64,000 nt of DNA from Actinomycetes bacterium (lineage in GTDB: Bacteria; Actinomycetota; Humimicrobiia; Humimicrobiales; Humimicrobiaceae): the NCBI GenBank assembly GCA_022396035.1, contig JAIOXO010000006.1, positions 1-64,000 on the forward strand. Direction: 5' to 3'. A model generated the notes under the pieces. That model worked only from the letters and a program-made list of their open reading frames with translations. It was not told the origin of the DNA and did not search any database. Shown piece by piece: positions 10,001-17,940 of the stretch. The position numbers were made by a program, and so were the translations under genes. Within the stretch, counting starts at the first letter, position 1; each line of letters starts with the position of its first letter.

Positions 10001-10601
10001 CTTTTACTGATTCCATATCTACCATTTTTTTGAGATCTTCGTAATCCCAGGTTTCTATTTTTTGTATTTCATGTGAAGTCCTGAAACCATCGAAGAAATG
10101 CAGGAAAGGAATTCTGGACTTAATAGCAGCCAGATGGGCTACAGCTCCCAGGTCCATTACTTCCTGTACTCCTCCCGAAGCCAGCAGGGCAAAACCGGTT
10201 TGCCTGGTAGCCATAACGTCAGAATGGTCGCCAAATATGGATAAAGCATGGGTGGCTACCGCCCTGGCGCTTACATGGAAAACTCCAGGAAGCAGCTCTC
10301 CTGATATTTTATACATATTGGGTACCATCAGCAGCAATCCCTGGGAAGCGGTAAAAGTAGAGGTAAGTGCACCTCCCTGCAGGGAGCCGTGAACAGCGCC
10401 TGATGCCCCTCCTTCGGATTGGAGCTCTACCACGCTTACCTGCTGCCCAAAAATATTTTTCTGTCCATAGGCAGACCATTCATCGATATATTCTGCCATT
10501 GGTGAGGATGGAGTAATAGGGTATATCGCAGCTACATCAGTAAAGGCATAGGCCACATGTGCCGCTGCGGTGTTTCCATCCATGGTTTTCATTTTTTTCA
10601 T
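7080..10601 (-). CDS. nifJ: Pyruvate:ferredoxin (flavodoxin) oxidoreductase, single-chain
   Basis: The 1173-residue protein is the full-length one-chain PFOR, which converts pyruvate and CoA to acetyl-CoA and CO2 and reduces ferredoxin. The N-terminal third holds the pyruvate-binding domain (ITPSSPMAEY near residue 30) and the CoA domain follows. A two-cluster ferredoxin domain carries CIQCNQCAYVCP (about 687) and CTGCGNCVEVCP (about 743). A third cluster uses CAGCGE (about 810), and the thiamine diphosphate site includes GDGWAYDIGYGG (about 965) and the YSNTGGQ motif. ATG 10601 is preceded by AAAGGAG at 10612-10618. It lies 26 bases after a dihydroorotate-dehydrogenase-like gene, a common pairing in anaerobes. 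Confidence 0.97.
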   Translation of the reverse strand: MKKMKTMDGNTAAAHVAYAFTDVAAIYPITPSSPMAEYIDEWSAYGQKNIFGQQVSVVELQSEGGASGAVHGSLQGGALTSTFTASQGLLLMVPNMYKISGELLPGVFHVSARAVATHALSIFGDHSDVMATRQTGFALLASGGVQEVMDLGAVAHLAAIKSRIPFLHFFDGFRTSHEIQKIETWDYEDLKKMVDMESVKEFRDRALNPMHPVTRGTAQNPDIFFQARESANSFYEKVPDIAADYMAKISKITGREYKPFNYFGAKDAKYIIIAMGSVTETIVETVDYLNRNGEKVGVIKVHLYRPFSLKHFMDVLPESVEKIATLDRTKEPGSLGEPLYEDVKTLFYNMDKRPVIVGGRYGLGSKDTTPSQIKAVFENLKKDDPKDSFTVGINDDLTHTSLPIGDNIVTEPEGTIMCKFWGLGSDGTVGANKNAIKIIGDNTDMYAQGYFQYDSKKSGGLTISHLRFGHHPIKSTYLIENADYIACHNQAYVDQYDLLKGLKDGGKFVLNCQWDKQELEEKLPADMKRYLAEHDIDFYTINATDIARDIGLGNRINMVMQAAFFKIAKVIELDKAVQMLKDAIEKTYGRKGKNIVEMNYKAVDQGIEKLQKIDIPDSWKQAKQTRKEADIDVPQFIKEILIPMNRQEGDDIPVSKFEGREDGTFPPGTSAYEKRGIAVEVPHWIKENCIQCNQCAYVCPHAVIRPFLLTEKEAEKAPDGFEMLDGKGKDIKEYKFKIQISPLDCTGCGNCVEVCPAKEKALELEPLETQLSEVENWEYARSLSPKEEIDASKLKGCQFRQPLFEFSGSCAGCGETSYARLITQLFGDRMMIANATGCSSIWGGSAPSTPYTVNHLGRGPAWANSLFEDNAEYGYGMALGNKQVRAKIMDLATEMVKLKINSGLKDVLSQWIENSEDGDKTKEIYPEMVELLSKKQSDDKAEDIRKQLLELKDYFIRKSVWIFGGDGWAYDIGYGGLDHVLASGEDVNVFVYDTEVYSNTGGQSSKATPLGAVAKFAASGKKVKKKDLGLMATTYGYVYVAQIAMGANKNQTLKAIREAEAYKGPSIIIAYSPCINHGIKAGMSHTQGREKEAVDSGYWHLYRYNPLLKEEGKNPFMLDSKEPSESFKDFLMGEVRYASLTKTFPEIADELFEKAEKDAEEKYEQYKKMAEAE

Positions 10602-10627
10602 AGTACTTCTACTCCTTTAAATAGATA

Positions 10628-11638
10628 TTATCTTGTATAGTTTTTAATTATAGGTTCCTTATTCATCAGTATGTCTACATACTGCGCCCTCTGGTAGACG
10701 AAAGGATCAGCAACCTTATCCTTTGACAGTTTACCTCTAAAATCTTCTAATGTCCCGTAATTTTTGTTATCCATCCAGTCACTCAGCTGCCTTTTCATCT
10801 GTCCGATATTGCTGATTTTATTTTTGTACAGGGTGCTGACACACTGTATTGCCTTTGCTCCGGCCAGTATCATCTTGGCCACGTCCTCTCCGGTAAATAT
10901 ACCGGTACTGGCACATATATCTGCATTTATATTATTATACAAAAGACCGGTAAACCTTAAAGGCAGTTTGTAATCTCCAGTGCTGCTCAGGTTGAAAGGC
11001 CGGGTATGCTTCTGGCTGGATATGTCGATATCCGGCTGAAATAAACGGTTAAACAGGACAAAACCGGCTAAGCCTGATTGGTCCATAGTCTTTATGACAT
11101 TCAGGGGATTGGTATAAAAGAAACTCAGCTTTGCGCTTACCGGAATAGAAACTGCCTGTTTTACCTGTTTTACAATATCAAAGTGTTCTTTCTTAATTGA
11201 CCCTCCTTCTATATTAATATCATAAGGCAGGGAATACAGGTTTATTTCCAGCCCGTCTACACCGATGTCTTCTATCTTTTTAGCATATTCAACCCATACT
11301 TCCTTATTTATGCAGTTAAGGCTGGCTATAAGGGGAATGGAAATGGCTTTCCTTATTTTTTCCAGCTGGTACAGATGGGCTTTGGGCCCGGCATGGTGTA
11401 TATCCGGGAATACATCTATCATTTCTGCATGTCTCTCATCATATTCCTGGGCTTCATCGGTTAACTGAAGCTCTTCAAGCTGTACCTGTTCTTCAAAAAG
11501 GGACCGGTAGACAATAGCTCCTGCTCCAGCCTCTTCCATTTTCTTAATATTGTCCATTTTTTTCATCAGGTTATTAGCGCCGACTATTATAGGGTTGTCT
11601 AGTTCCAAACCCATATAGGTTGTATTTAATTTAGCCAT
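10628..11638 (-). CDS. Dihydroorotate dehydrogenase-like flavoprotein (PFOR-associated)
   Basis: This 336-residue beta/alpha-barrel belongs to the family annotated as dihydroorotate dehydrogenase-like. Visible features are the N-terminal LDNPIIVGANNL strand, PLIASLNCINKEVWVEYAKKI in part (IASLNC), the VSAKLSFF strand and a C-terminal phosphate-binding turn (STGIFTGEDVAKMILAGA). A clear AAGGAGG precedes ATG 11638. It is immediately upstream of PFOR and oriented with it. No pyrimidine genes are nearby, so a role linked to pyruvate metabolism is at least as likely as pyrimidine synthesis; the substrate is unknown. Confidence 0.8.
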   Translation of the reverse strand: MAKLNTTYMGLELDNPIIVGANNLMKKMDNIKKMEEAGAGAIVYRSLFEEQVQLEELQLTDEAQEYDERHAEMIDVFPDIHHAGPKAHLYQLEKIRKAISIPLIASLNCINKEVWVEYAKKIEDIGVDGLEINLYSLPYDINIEGGSIKKEHFDIVKQVKQAVSIPVSAKLSFFYTNPLNVIKTMDQSGLAGFVLFNRLFQPDIDISSQKHTRPFNLSSTGDYKLPLRFTGLLYNNINADICASTGIFTGEDVAKMILAGAKAIQCVSTLYKNKISNIGQMKRQLSDWMDNKNYGTLEDFRGKLSKDKVADPFVYQRAQYVDILMNKEPIIKNYTR

Positions 11639-11744
11639 AATAAAACCTCCTTATTTTTTAAAACTAAACCCTATTTTAGCATTATTAAATCACATAGCGC
11701 AGCAGATTAAAATTATCTGCAGATTATGCACAAATCCTATTATT

Positions 11745-12107
11745 CTACCATAATTTTCTTTTAACGATAAGGTCAAATCCGGAAGATATTATAGGGATGG
11801 ATAGGTACAGGAAACCCTGGTTTAAAAAATATTGCCCGAAATTTCCCTGTCCGTAGGCAAGCAGCCAATCCAGGACCAGGCATATGCCCAGCCACATTAT
11901 TCCTACCAAAAATCCTTCACCGGCAAAGCCTTTAAACTGTCTTCTGAAGTAGATAACCAGGAAAAATACTGCAGCAATGATCAGGGCTAAAAATTTTAAC
12001 TCTTTAAAGGGTCCGGTTTCTTTTAAGGGTTCCGCCAGCAGAGAAGTAGCAAAGGGCACAGCCCAGACTAGGGTTCCAACCAATAGGATGACAAAAAATT
12101 TTTTCAT
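11745..12107 (-). CDS. Small integral membrane protein of unknown function
   Basis: A 120-residue hydrophobic protein with about four membrane segments (around residues 4-22, 38-55, 66-86 and 95-112) and short charged loops (KETGPFKELK, RRQFKG); the C-terminus VKRKLW is basic and so probably cytoplasmic. I do not recognise a family. It stands alone between the dihydroorotate-dehydrogenase-like gene and the sugar-isomerase gene on the same strand, 106 bases before the former. Length, hydrophobic periodicity and a plausible ATG support a real gene. Confidence 0.6.
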   Translation of the reverse strand: MKKFFVILLVGTLVWAVPFATSLLAEPLKETGPFKELKFLALIIAAVFFLVIYFRRQFKGFAGEGFLVGIMWLGICLVLDWLLAYGQGNFGQYFLNQGFLYLSIPIISSGFDLIVKRKLW

Positions 12108-12168
12108 CTAACCGTTACTTTGTTTGTATTATTTGTATACATTAAATAACATATGGCACCTAAAATCA

Positions 12169-12199
12169 ATATTGGCACCTGCAAAAACGGTGCCAATAT
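12169..12199 (-). terminator. Perfect 11-bp hairpin, possible terminator
   Basis: ATATTGGCACC (12169-12179) pairs perfectly with GGTGCCAATAT (12189-12199) across a 9-base loop. It lies about 135 bases downstream of the stop of the minus-strand sugar-isomerase gene and is followed in that direction by TGATTTTA, a weak T tract. It could end that transcript; a second GGCACC copy at 12155-12160 lies just beyond. Confidence 0.4.
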
Positions 12200-12335
12200 C
12201 TTTAAAAAAGCTGTTATAACCGGCATAAAATAGGGGTATCTGCCAGAAACCTTCTAAAGCATAAACCAGTAACATCCATAAACCTGCGCCCCGGATGCAA
12301 GCATGCCTTTATTAATATACAGTGGATATTTTAGG

Positions 12336-13178
12336 CTATTTAATGCCAAGGATAGTGTTCAGAGATAATTTTGCATTGATTATGGACTGATAGGGGAAGG
12401 TCTTGTAATTTGGTAAAAATTCCACTACCGCCCAATCGTCATAACCAATATCATGTACAGCACTCATTACTGCCTTGAAGTCCACGTCACCCTCTAAGAG
12501 GTCCACAAACATACCCAGTCCGCACTGATCATATCTGCAGTCACAAAAGTGCAGCTTCTTTATATGTTTTTTACCCAGGATGCGGATCCACTGGTCGGGA
12601 TATCCGATATATATTATGTTTCCTATGTCAAAGTAGGCACCAACGTATGGAGAATTTATTTCATCTAAAAACCGTTTGAATTCAATTGGCGAAAGTAAAA
12701 ATTTATTCCATACATTCTCAGCGCCTATAGCCACTTCAGCAGCTTCCGCATATGGTGCCAGTTCACTTAATGCTTCCCGTGCTCTTTCATAGGCGGTATC
12801 ATACCGGACAATACCCGGTGCAAAGGGCGTACCCACGTATCCGGGAACAACCAGTATGGTGTCTGCACCGCAAATCTGCGCCACATCTATCTGCTTTTTA
12901 ATTATATCCCTGGCATGGCTGGCAATAGATGAATCATCTGAAACCAGATTATATTCCCATAGATTCCATGCCCCTACCGAGCTGACTTCAAGGCCAAGGT
13001 CGGTAGCATATTTTTTTAACTCTTCTACCTCTTTATCAGTGGTCTTCATATTTATATTGCCGTCTTTTTCGGTAACCACGAATTCCACACCATCATAACC
13101 TGCTTTTTTGGATTCCTCCATTGCTTCCCTATAATCAACGTCCTGGTCGAAAGTGAAAAAACTGACAGATGTTTTCAT
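12336..13178 (-). CDS. Sugar phosphate isomerase/epimerase-type TIM barrel (AP-endonuclease family 2 fold)
   Basis: The protein of about 280 residues has the xylose-isomerase-like barrel: a start SVSFFTFD, KKAGYDGVEF, the metal-site region PGYVG and IGAENVWN, a conserved GAYFDIGN segment, HFCDCR, and GYDDWAVVEFLP near the end. Such enzymes isomerise or epimerise sugars, keto-sugars or inositol derivatives using a divalent metal. I prefer ATG 13178 over ATG 13187 because AAGGG lies 9 bases before 13178 but directly abuts 13187. Upstream on the same strand is a decayed end of a ribose-class permease gene (13284-13400), so it may once have belonged to a sugar-uptake operon. Substrate unknown. 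Confidence 0.8.
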   Translation of the reverse strand: MKTSVSFFTFDQDVDYREAMEESKKAGYDGVEFVVTEKDGNINMKTTDKEVEELKKYATDLGLEVSSVGAWNLWEYNLVSDDSSIASHARDIIKKQIDVAQICGADTILVVPGYVGTPFAPGIVRYDTAYERAREALSELAPYAEAAEVAIGAENVWNKFLLSPIEFKRFLDEINSPYVGAYFDIGNIIYIGYPDQWIRILGKKHIKKLHFCDCRYDQCGLGMFVDLLEGDVDFKAVMSAVHDIGYDDWAVVEFLPNYKTFPYQSIINAKLSLNTILGIK

Positions 13179-13283
13179 TTTAATCATCCCTTATCTATAT
13201 TTAATTTAATGGCCAAAAGCTTGCAAACAAAGTGTCCAGAAATTATGATATCCAAAATTCAGTCTTTAATCACTACTTGCAGT

Positions 13284-13400
13284 CTATGCTTTTCTAACCG
13301 GGTTCAGGCTGCCAAGGATAACTGCAGCAACTACTACCAAACAAGATATCATAGTCTGATAGTAAGAGTTAATAGACAAAATATTCATAACATTATTTTT
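13284..13400 (-). pseudogene. C-terminal remnant of a ribose-class (RbsC-like) sugar ABC permease
   Basis: On the minus strand about 37 codons end at a TAG (13284-13286). They encode NVMNILSINSYYQTMIS followed by CLVVVAAVILGSL, matching the final membrane segment of RbsC-type permeases (relatives read NGLNLLGVSSYWQQVV then GLVIILAVALD). The frame is closed upstream by another stop and no rest of the gene is seen in the following bases. This is a short fragment, so the call rests on one conserved segment, but it fits the neighbouring sugar-isomerase gene on the same strand. Confidence 0.5.
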
Positions 13401-13650
13401 TATTTCTCTTTCCTACTTTTTTATGATAGACATAACAGGGTTTACCTGATTATAAAAATTTAGCTTTGGCTAAAAAGTGCTCCAGGTCTGTATTAAATTC
13501 TTTGCATAATATAATTTTGGCGATTGCTAATACCTACTTTGACATTAACAGCTTTTCATAATTTTTATAATTATCCCAAAATTTTGCATTAAATTAAATA
13601 GCAACTTTATTCACTTACTATAATTATGTAAAGCATTTAACACAGATATG
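13401..13650. other. Intergenic, AT-rich, no recognised gene
   Basis: Together with the remnant at 13284-13400 this makes a gap of about 460 bases between the thioesterase and sugar-isomerase genes. I see no start codon with a ribosome binding site, no RNA gene and no convincing hairpin. Confidence 0.5.
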
Positions 13651-14175
13651 TTAGGGGACATCTATCCTGGCTGGATCCTGCCCGGTTTTAACCACTTTCC
13701 AGTCATCGGAATCCATAGTAAAATCTGAAGCTATATCTTTTATGGGCATCTTATAGTATTTGCCCCGGGCAGTGGCAGCAATAGTTCCATCATCAAGCAC
13801 TATTTCTCCACTACCTTCAAAGAATCGGCGGTTTTCTTTGGTGAGCCTGGTAACTGTCTTTAGTGGTTTATCCAGGGGTATGGGTTTTTTGAACCGGATA
13901 TTAAAATCTACTGTTACTCCCCAGAGCTGGTCGTCCCTGTTCATATTTATATTGCGTCCAATAGCCTCATCCAGGATGGCGGCTGCTATGCCTCCATGCA
14001 GGCGGCCGGGGTAGCCCTGATGAGCCTGGCCTGGTGTAAAGACAGCTATAAGTTCCTGCTTGTCTGTTTCATAAAAGGATGCTTTCAGCCCCAGGTTATT
14101 GGTCAGCCCGCAAACGAAGCACATTTTTGAGTTTTCCTGTTTTGCAGTTACCTTATATGTCTTTTTATTTTTCAT
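13651..14175 (-). CDS. PaaI/YiiD-type hotdog-fold thioesterase
   Basis: The 174-residue protein carries the hotdog-fold signature HGGIAAAILDEAIGR (about residues 59-73), in which the HGG turn and the following acidic residue form the acyl-CoA thioesterase site. A cysteine pair C-F-V-C-G near residue 20 precedes the fold, as in several PaaI-like proteins. The later GVTVDFNIRFKKPIP strand is typical. It probably hydrolyses acyl-CoA thioesters in the cytoplasm; the acyl group cannot be judged. It lies 87 bases downstream of the RnfB-like gene on the same strand. Confidence 0.85.
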   Translation of the reverse strand: MKNKKTYKVTAKQENSKMCFVCGLTNNLGLKASFYETDKQELIAVFTPGQAHQGYPGRLHGGIAAAILDEAIGRNINMNRDDQLWGVTVDFNIRFKKPIPLDKPLKTVTRLTKENRRFFEGSGEIVLDDGTIAATARGKYYKMPIKDIASDFTMDSDDWKVVKTGQDPARIDVP

Positions 14176-14262
14176 TACTATTACCTTGGCTGCAGTTTAT
14201 TTTATCCTGGATTATAATGGTTGGAGACTTGGAAATCCAGACCAAGGTGCATATTGATCTAT

Positions 14263-14580
14263 TTATTTCTTTTTATCCTTGCTGATTTTTACTCCAAGTA
14301 TTTCTTCCAGTTCTTCCAGTTTTTGTTCATCCTTCAGAATGAAGGGACACTTGTCTTTCTGGGCTACCGAAGGATCCTGGGCTACAGTTTTTGCATATTC
14401 TTCACAGCCAGCATAGCCGCAGGCGCCACAATCTCTTTTGGGCATTATCTGCAGCAGCCTTTCAATCTTTGGGGATTTCCCCTTTTCCTTGGGGAGGACT
14501 ATACTTACCAGTATTATAAGGATAGCCAGAAACAGGGCTATGGTTACCGATACCAGTATGACTATTAGGATGTTTGACAT
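14263..14580 (-). CDS. Membrane-anchored [4Fe-4S] protein, RnfB N-terminal-like
   Basis: This 105-residue protein has one N-terminal membrane helix (about residues 3-29), a short linker, then the four-cysteine Fe-S domain seen at the front of RnfB: C-G-A-C-G-Y-A-G-C (about residues 51-59) with a final Cys in KCPF about 20 residues on. The C-terminus is a charged, probably helical tail rich in Glu and Lys. RnfB proper continues into ferredoxin domains; here the chain stops. No other Rnf subunits are nearby, so it may be a stand-alone electron carrier at the membrane rather than part of an Rnf pump. Confidence 0.8.
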   Translation of the reverse strand: MSNILIVILVSVTIALFLAILIILVSIVLPKEKGKSPKIERLLQIMPKRDCGACGYAGCEEYAKTVAQDPSVAQKDKCPFILKDEQKLEELEEILGVKISKDKKK

Positions 14581-14891
14581 TTTATATATTCCTTTGGTTT
14601 ATTTTTTTAAATATTATCTTATTTTTGTTCCGGGGACAAATGAATGGCAGTTGGGGGGTTTTATAGATTGGAAGGCTATGATTACTTATAGAATATGGTA
14701 ATAATATTTGACCTATCTATTACCGGCGTTACCTGCTATAATTAGCGGTTGATGCAGGGATATATGTTCTAATTGATATGAATTTAAGTATCTCTGGTAG
14801 TTTTACAGGTAGTGGACAGGAAATTAGTATCTTCTTTTATCATCACCTTAAACCATCATATTAGTAATTAATATTTGTATTGGATATAAAA
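14581..14891. other. Divergent intergenic region before the RNA helicase gene
   Basis: About 310 bases separate the divergent Fe-S protein and helicase genes. A TATAAT at 14737-14742 could be a -10 element for the helicase; the nearest TTGACC (14708-14713) is 23 bases away, too far for a standard promoter. The remaining long leader of about 140 bases would suit post-transcriptional control of a cold-shock-type helicase, but no specific structure is evident. Confidence 0.35.
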
Positions 14892-16601
14892 ATGAATCAA
14901 TTTGAAGAATTTGGAATAAAAAAAGAATTAATTAAGGCCATTTCGGAACTGGGCTTTGAAACACCTACTCCCATACAGGAGCAGTCAATCCCGGTCCTAA
15001 AAGACGGCAGCCGTAATTTTATAGGTTTGGCCCAGACCGGAACCGGGAAAACCGCTGCCTTCGGCCTGCCCCTTATCAGTCTGGTAGATACCGGCTCAAA
15101 AGCGGTACAGGGCCTCATACTGGCTCCTACCAGGGAATTATGTGTTCAGATTACCAGGGACCTGGAGGATTACTGCAAGTACCTCAGGGATGTAAGGGTA
15201 GTTGCAGTTTATGGGGGATCCAGCATAAGAAAACAGATAAGCAGCATAAAGAAGGGCGCTCACATTGTAGTAGCCACCCCGGGTCGGCTTTCGGACCTTA
15301 TAAGGAGAAAGAAGATCGATCTTTCTACGGTCAAGTATGCAGTGCTTGATGAGGCTGATGAAATGCTTAATATGGGTTTCCGTGAAGATATTGATGCCAT
15401 ACTTGAATTTACCCCTGAAGATAAGAGGACCTGGTTGTTTGCGGCTACCATGTCTGATGGTATACATTCAATAACTAAAAGGTATTTGACTGATCCCAGC
15501 GAGGTTACCATTGGAGCCAAGAATTCTGCAGCAGAAAATAGTGAACATATTTATTATGTGGTACACGAAGTGGACCGGTACAAGGCATTAAAGAGAATTG
15601 TGGATGCTAACCCCGATATTTTTGCCATAGTATTTTGCAGGACCAAGATAGAGACCAGAGAAATTGCTGAAAGACTGGTTAGAGATGGCTATAATGCTGA
15701 TTCTCTGCATGGGGATTTAAGCCAGGCTTTCCGGGACAAGGTAATGAAGCATTACCGAGAAAAATCACTGCAGCTGCTGGTGGCTACCGATGTGGCGGCC
15801 AGGGGTATAGATGTAAGTGATGTAAGCCATGTAATAAATTACAGATTGCCGGATGAGAATGAAGTATATACCCACAGGAGCGGCAGGACTGCCAGGGCGG
15901 GAAAATCAGGCATAACCGTATCCATTGCCAATACCAGAGATATGAATAAGATCAGGCAGATTGAAAGACAGATAAAGAAAAAGATTGTGTATACCAAAGT
16001 CCCCAGCGGGGTAGAGGTGTGCGAGGCCCAGCTTCTGGGTTTGATGAAAAAAATACAGGAAGTAGATGTGGACAGGGAAGAGATTTCCAAATACCTTCCT
16101 GCCATATATGCTGAGCTTGAACATCTGGATAAGGAAGAGCTTATAAAGCGGATGGTTTCCATGGAGTTTAACCGGTTTATAGAGTACTACCGGGAGGAAG
16201 ATGACCTGAATATAGATTTCTTGAGCAAGGACCATAAGAGAGCAAGAAATATGAATAAAAAGGGTAGAAGCATGTTTATAAATCTGGGCACCATGGATGG
16301 TTTTAATAAGGCCAAGATGCATAGCTACCTTAAAGGTATGACCGGATTGGCTGCAGATAAGTTTGAGAGGATAAATGTTAAAGGGGCTTATTCTTTTGTG
16401 GATATAAAAGAGCCTTTTATGGATGAGGTTGTTGATTTGCTGGAAGATGAGGTCTATAAGGGCAGGAAGATAAGGGTTGATGGTTCGGGTGGCGGCAAGA
16501 AAGCTAAAGGGCCCAGGTCTTTTTCCAAGAGGAAGAAACATACATCCAGGAAGAATAAGGGCAGTAGGAAGTATTCTAAAAAGGTTCTGGTTACATCCTA
16601 A
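14892..16601 (+). CDS. DEAD-box ATP-dependent RNA helicase, DeaD/CsdA/DbpA type
   Basis: The protein has the full helicase core: Q motif (TPIQEQS), Walker A AQTGTGKT (about residue 47), PTRELCVQ, TPGR, DEADEM (about 153), and motif VI HRSGRTARAG (about 328). Motif III is AAT in place of the usual SAT. After the core come a helical region and a DbpA-type RNA-binding domain (MFINLGTMDGF to GRKIRV, about 465-540) and a Lys/Arg/Ser-rich tail. Such helicases act in ribosome assembly and RNA decay. A TTG at 14880 is in frame, but ATG 14892 gives the normal family start; neither has a clear Shine-Dalgarno. It is monocistronic. Confidence 0.95.
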   Translation: MNQFEEFGIKKELIKAISELGFETPTPIQEQSIPVLKDGSRNFIGLAQTGTGKTAAFGLPLISLVDTGSKAVQGLILAPTRELCVQITRDLEDYCKYLRDVRVVAVYGGSSIRKQISSIKKGAHIVVATPGRLSDLIRRKKIDLSTVKYAVLDEADEMLNMGFREDIDAILEFTPEDKRTWLFAATMSDGIHSITKRYLTDPSEVTIGAKNSAAENSEHIYYVVHEVDRYKALKRIVDANPDIFAIVFCRTKIETREIAERLVRDGYNADSLHGDLSQAFRDKVMKHYREKSLQLLVATDVAARGIDVSDVSHVINYRLPDENEVYTHRSGRTARAGKSGITVSIANTRDMNKIRQIERQIKKKIVYTKVPSGVEVCEAQLLGLMKKIQEVDVDREEISKYLPAIYAELEHLDKEELIKRMVSMEFNRFIEYYREEDDLNIDFLSKDHKRARNMNKKGRSMFINLGTMDGFNKAKMHSYLKGMTGLAADKFERINVKGAYSFVDIKEPFMDEVVDLLEDEVYKGRKIRVDGSGGGKKAKGPRSFSKRKKHTSRKNKGSRKYSKKVLVTS

Positions 16602-16742
16602 CCGGTTTTAAAGGATGGTAATAATTTTTAGTGATTGCCAGGGGTAGTAACTTATTCAGGGTAAAACATATTTTGAGGTATAGGTCATAGCTCTACCGGT
16701 TTTGCTACATTCCTAATTTATTATTTATTTTTTGAATAAGGC

Positions 16743-17091
16743 TATGGGAGCACTTAATTTCAGGATGTTGGAACAGTTACGGTAAGCCTGTAAGGGTTAT
16801 AGTACCAGAGGAGAGTACCAAAAAAAGGGTACATAGCCAAGACGGAAAAGGATGGCAGGAAGTATAAGAGCCAGCGAACTGGATGTGGGCAACCAATTTG
16901 GATACTGGAGCCAGTATAAGTGATCTTAGAAATACCGTTAAGCTATGCTGCTGCCGGTGACATATTGAAAATAGATGTTTTAAAGAAATCTCAAATATGT
17001 GGAACGTAGATACATATACAAGCAGGCTTTTATATTCTTATGCGTCTGTTTGCTCCTATCCCCATTTACATACAGCAACTACCGCTTATTA
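16743..17091 (+). pseudogene. Decayed DDE transposase (RW-IEN type), C-terminal half
   Basis: From 16787 one frame reads VRVIVPEESTKK, then a TAA (16865-16867), then NWMWATNLDTGAS, then R followed by TGA (16958-16960), then HIENRCFKEISNMWNVD and YTSRLLYSYAS before a final TAG (17089-17091). Relatives read W-x-W-V-T-T-L and R-W-D-I-E-N-R-C-F-N-E-L; the TGA sits exactly where the conserved Trp of RWDIEN belongs. The conservation of spacing in one frame across two stops makes chance unlikely. The N-terminal half was not found. No ends or direct repeats of the element are apparent. Confidence 0.65.
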
Positions 17092-17940
17092 GTATTTAAG
17101 AGATCACTCCGGCCAAACTAATTTAATATTATCAGATTTTAGATGTTTTAGGCACTCCATAACCTAGAAATTGCTACAATTCTTGCCCTATTTACAATAA
17201 TTTAGAAAGTGCTAAATTGTACAGTTGTTAAAAACCCCCATTTTTAGCAGCTTAAAGGGTAAAATTAAAGGAAGATGATAAATCTGTGAATTTCTTTTAT
17301 CTTAGTTGCTTTTCAGGTAAAATTAAGACAGAATGATTAATAGTTGCAGAATAGGCTAAAAACTTGATAAACAAAAATTGGAAAAATCAAATTACATTTC
17401 CAATGTTTGAAAAAACGAGATAATAAAAGTAACCAGGTCTGGCAAAAAAGTATTGTAATTGAAATGGTCAGGGATGATTTAAATAAAATTAATCCCCAGA
17501 TTGTATGTAATACTATTTTCAAAAATAATTAAGCTTGAGACAGAGAATAAATAATGTTTTAGAAAATCTATATGATCTTGATACATAAATCATGAAATAA
17601 TAGTAACAGGGGGAGATATCCTGGAATTATCGGAGTTGGAAACATTATTTATAAAAAATATTCGTAAAACAATAAAAAGCGTTGTCTCCTTCAGTCATCA
17701 ATGAATCAAAACAGCATCGCTTGCGGTAGATACAGGGATCTTAGGCTGTACGGTTTTTGCAGAGAAAGAGCAAAATATTAGGTAATTTATATCCATTTAA
17801 GGTAAAATAATAAAAGCAATGATCAGGGCGGGAGGTGATTTGGTATAGTTAATATTAAATCAAAAGGGAGGTGGTCTTAGCAAGAATAGAGGAGATGAGA
17901 GGAAAAGATCGAAATGGCATAATCAGTTAGTGGAGGATTT
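17092..17940. other. Long intergenic stretch without a recognised gene
   Basis: About 850 AT-rich bases precede the flavoprotein gene. Short open stretches exist in both directions, none with a ribosome binding site or family likeness. A run of purine-rich text (17825-17940) includes several AGGAGG-like strings, of which GTGGAGG at 17929-17935 serves the downstream ATG 17941. I see no RNA gene or strong terminator. Confidence 0.5.

Noticed and set aside
13209-13463. 84-codon plus-strand open frame in the gap after the sugar-isomerase gene
   Set aside because: No ribosome binding site or family likeness, and the opposite strand carries a recognisable permease relic over part of it.
17620-17667. 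Short text PGIIGVGNIIYKKYS resembling the nucleotide-binding start of a Gfo/Idh/MocA oxidoreductase
   Set aside because: Only about 15 codons before a stop, no continuation in any frame and no start codon; too short to separate from chance.
16602-17940. Gap after the helicase as a structured non-coding RNA
   Set aside because: The conserved-looking text at 16787-17091 is explained by a decayed transposase frame, and no extended stem structure is evident in the rest.
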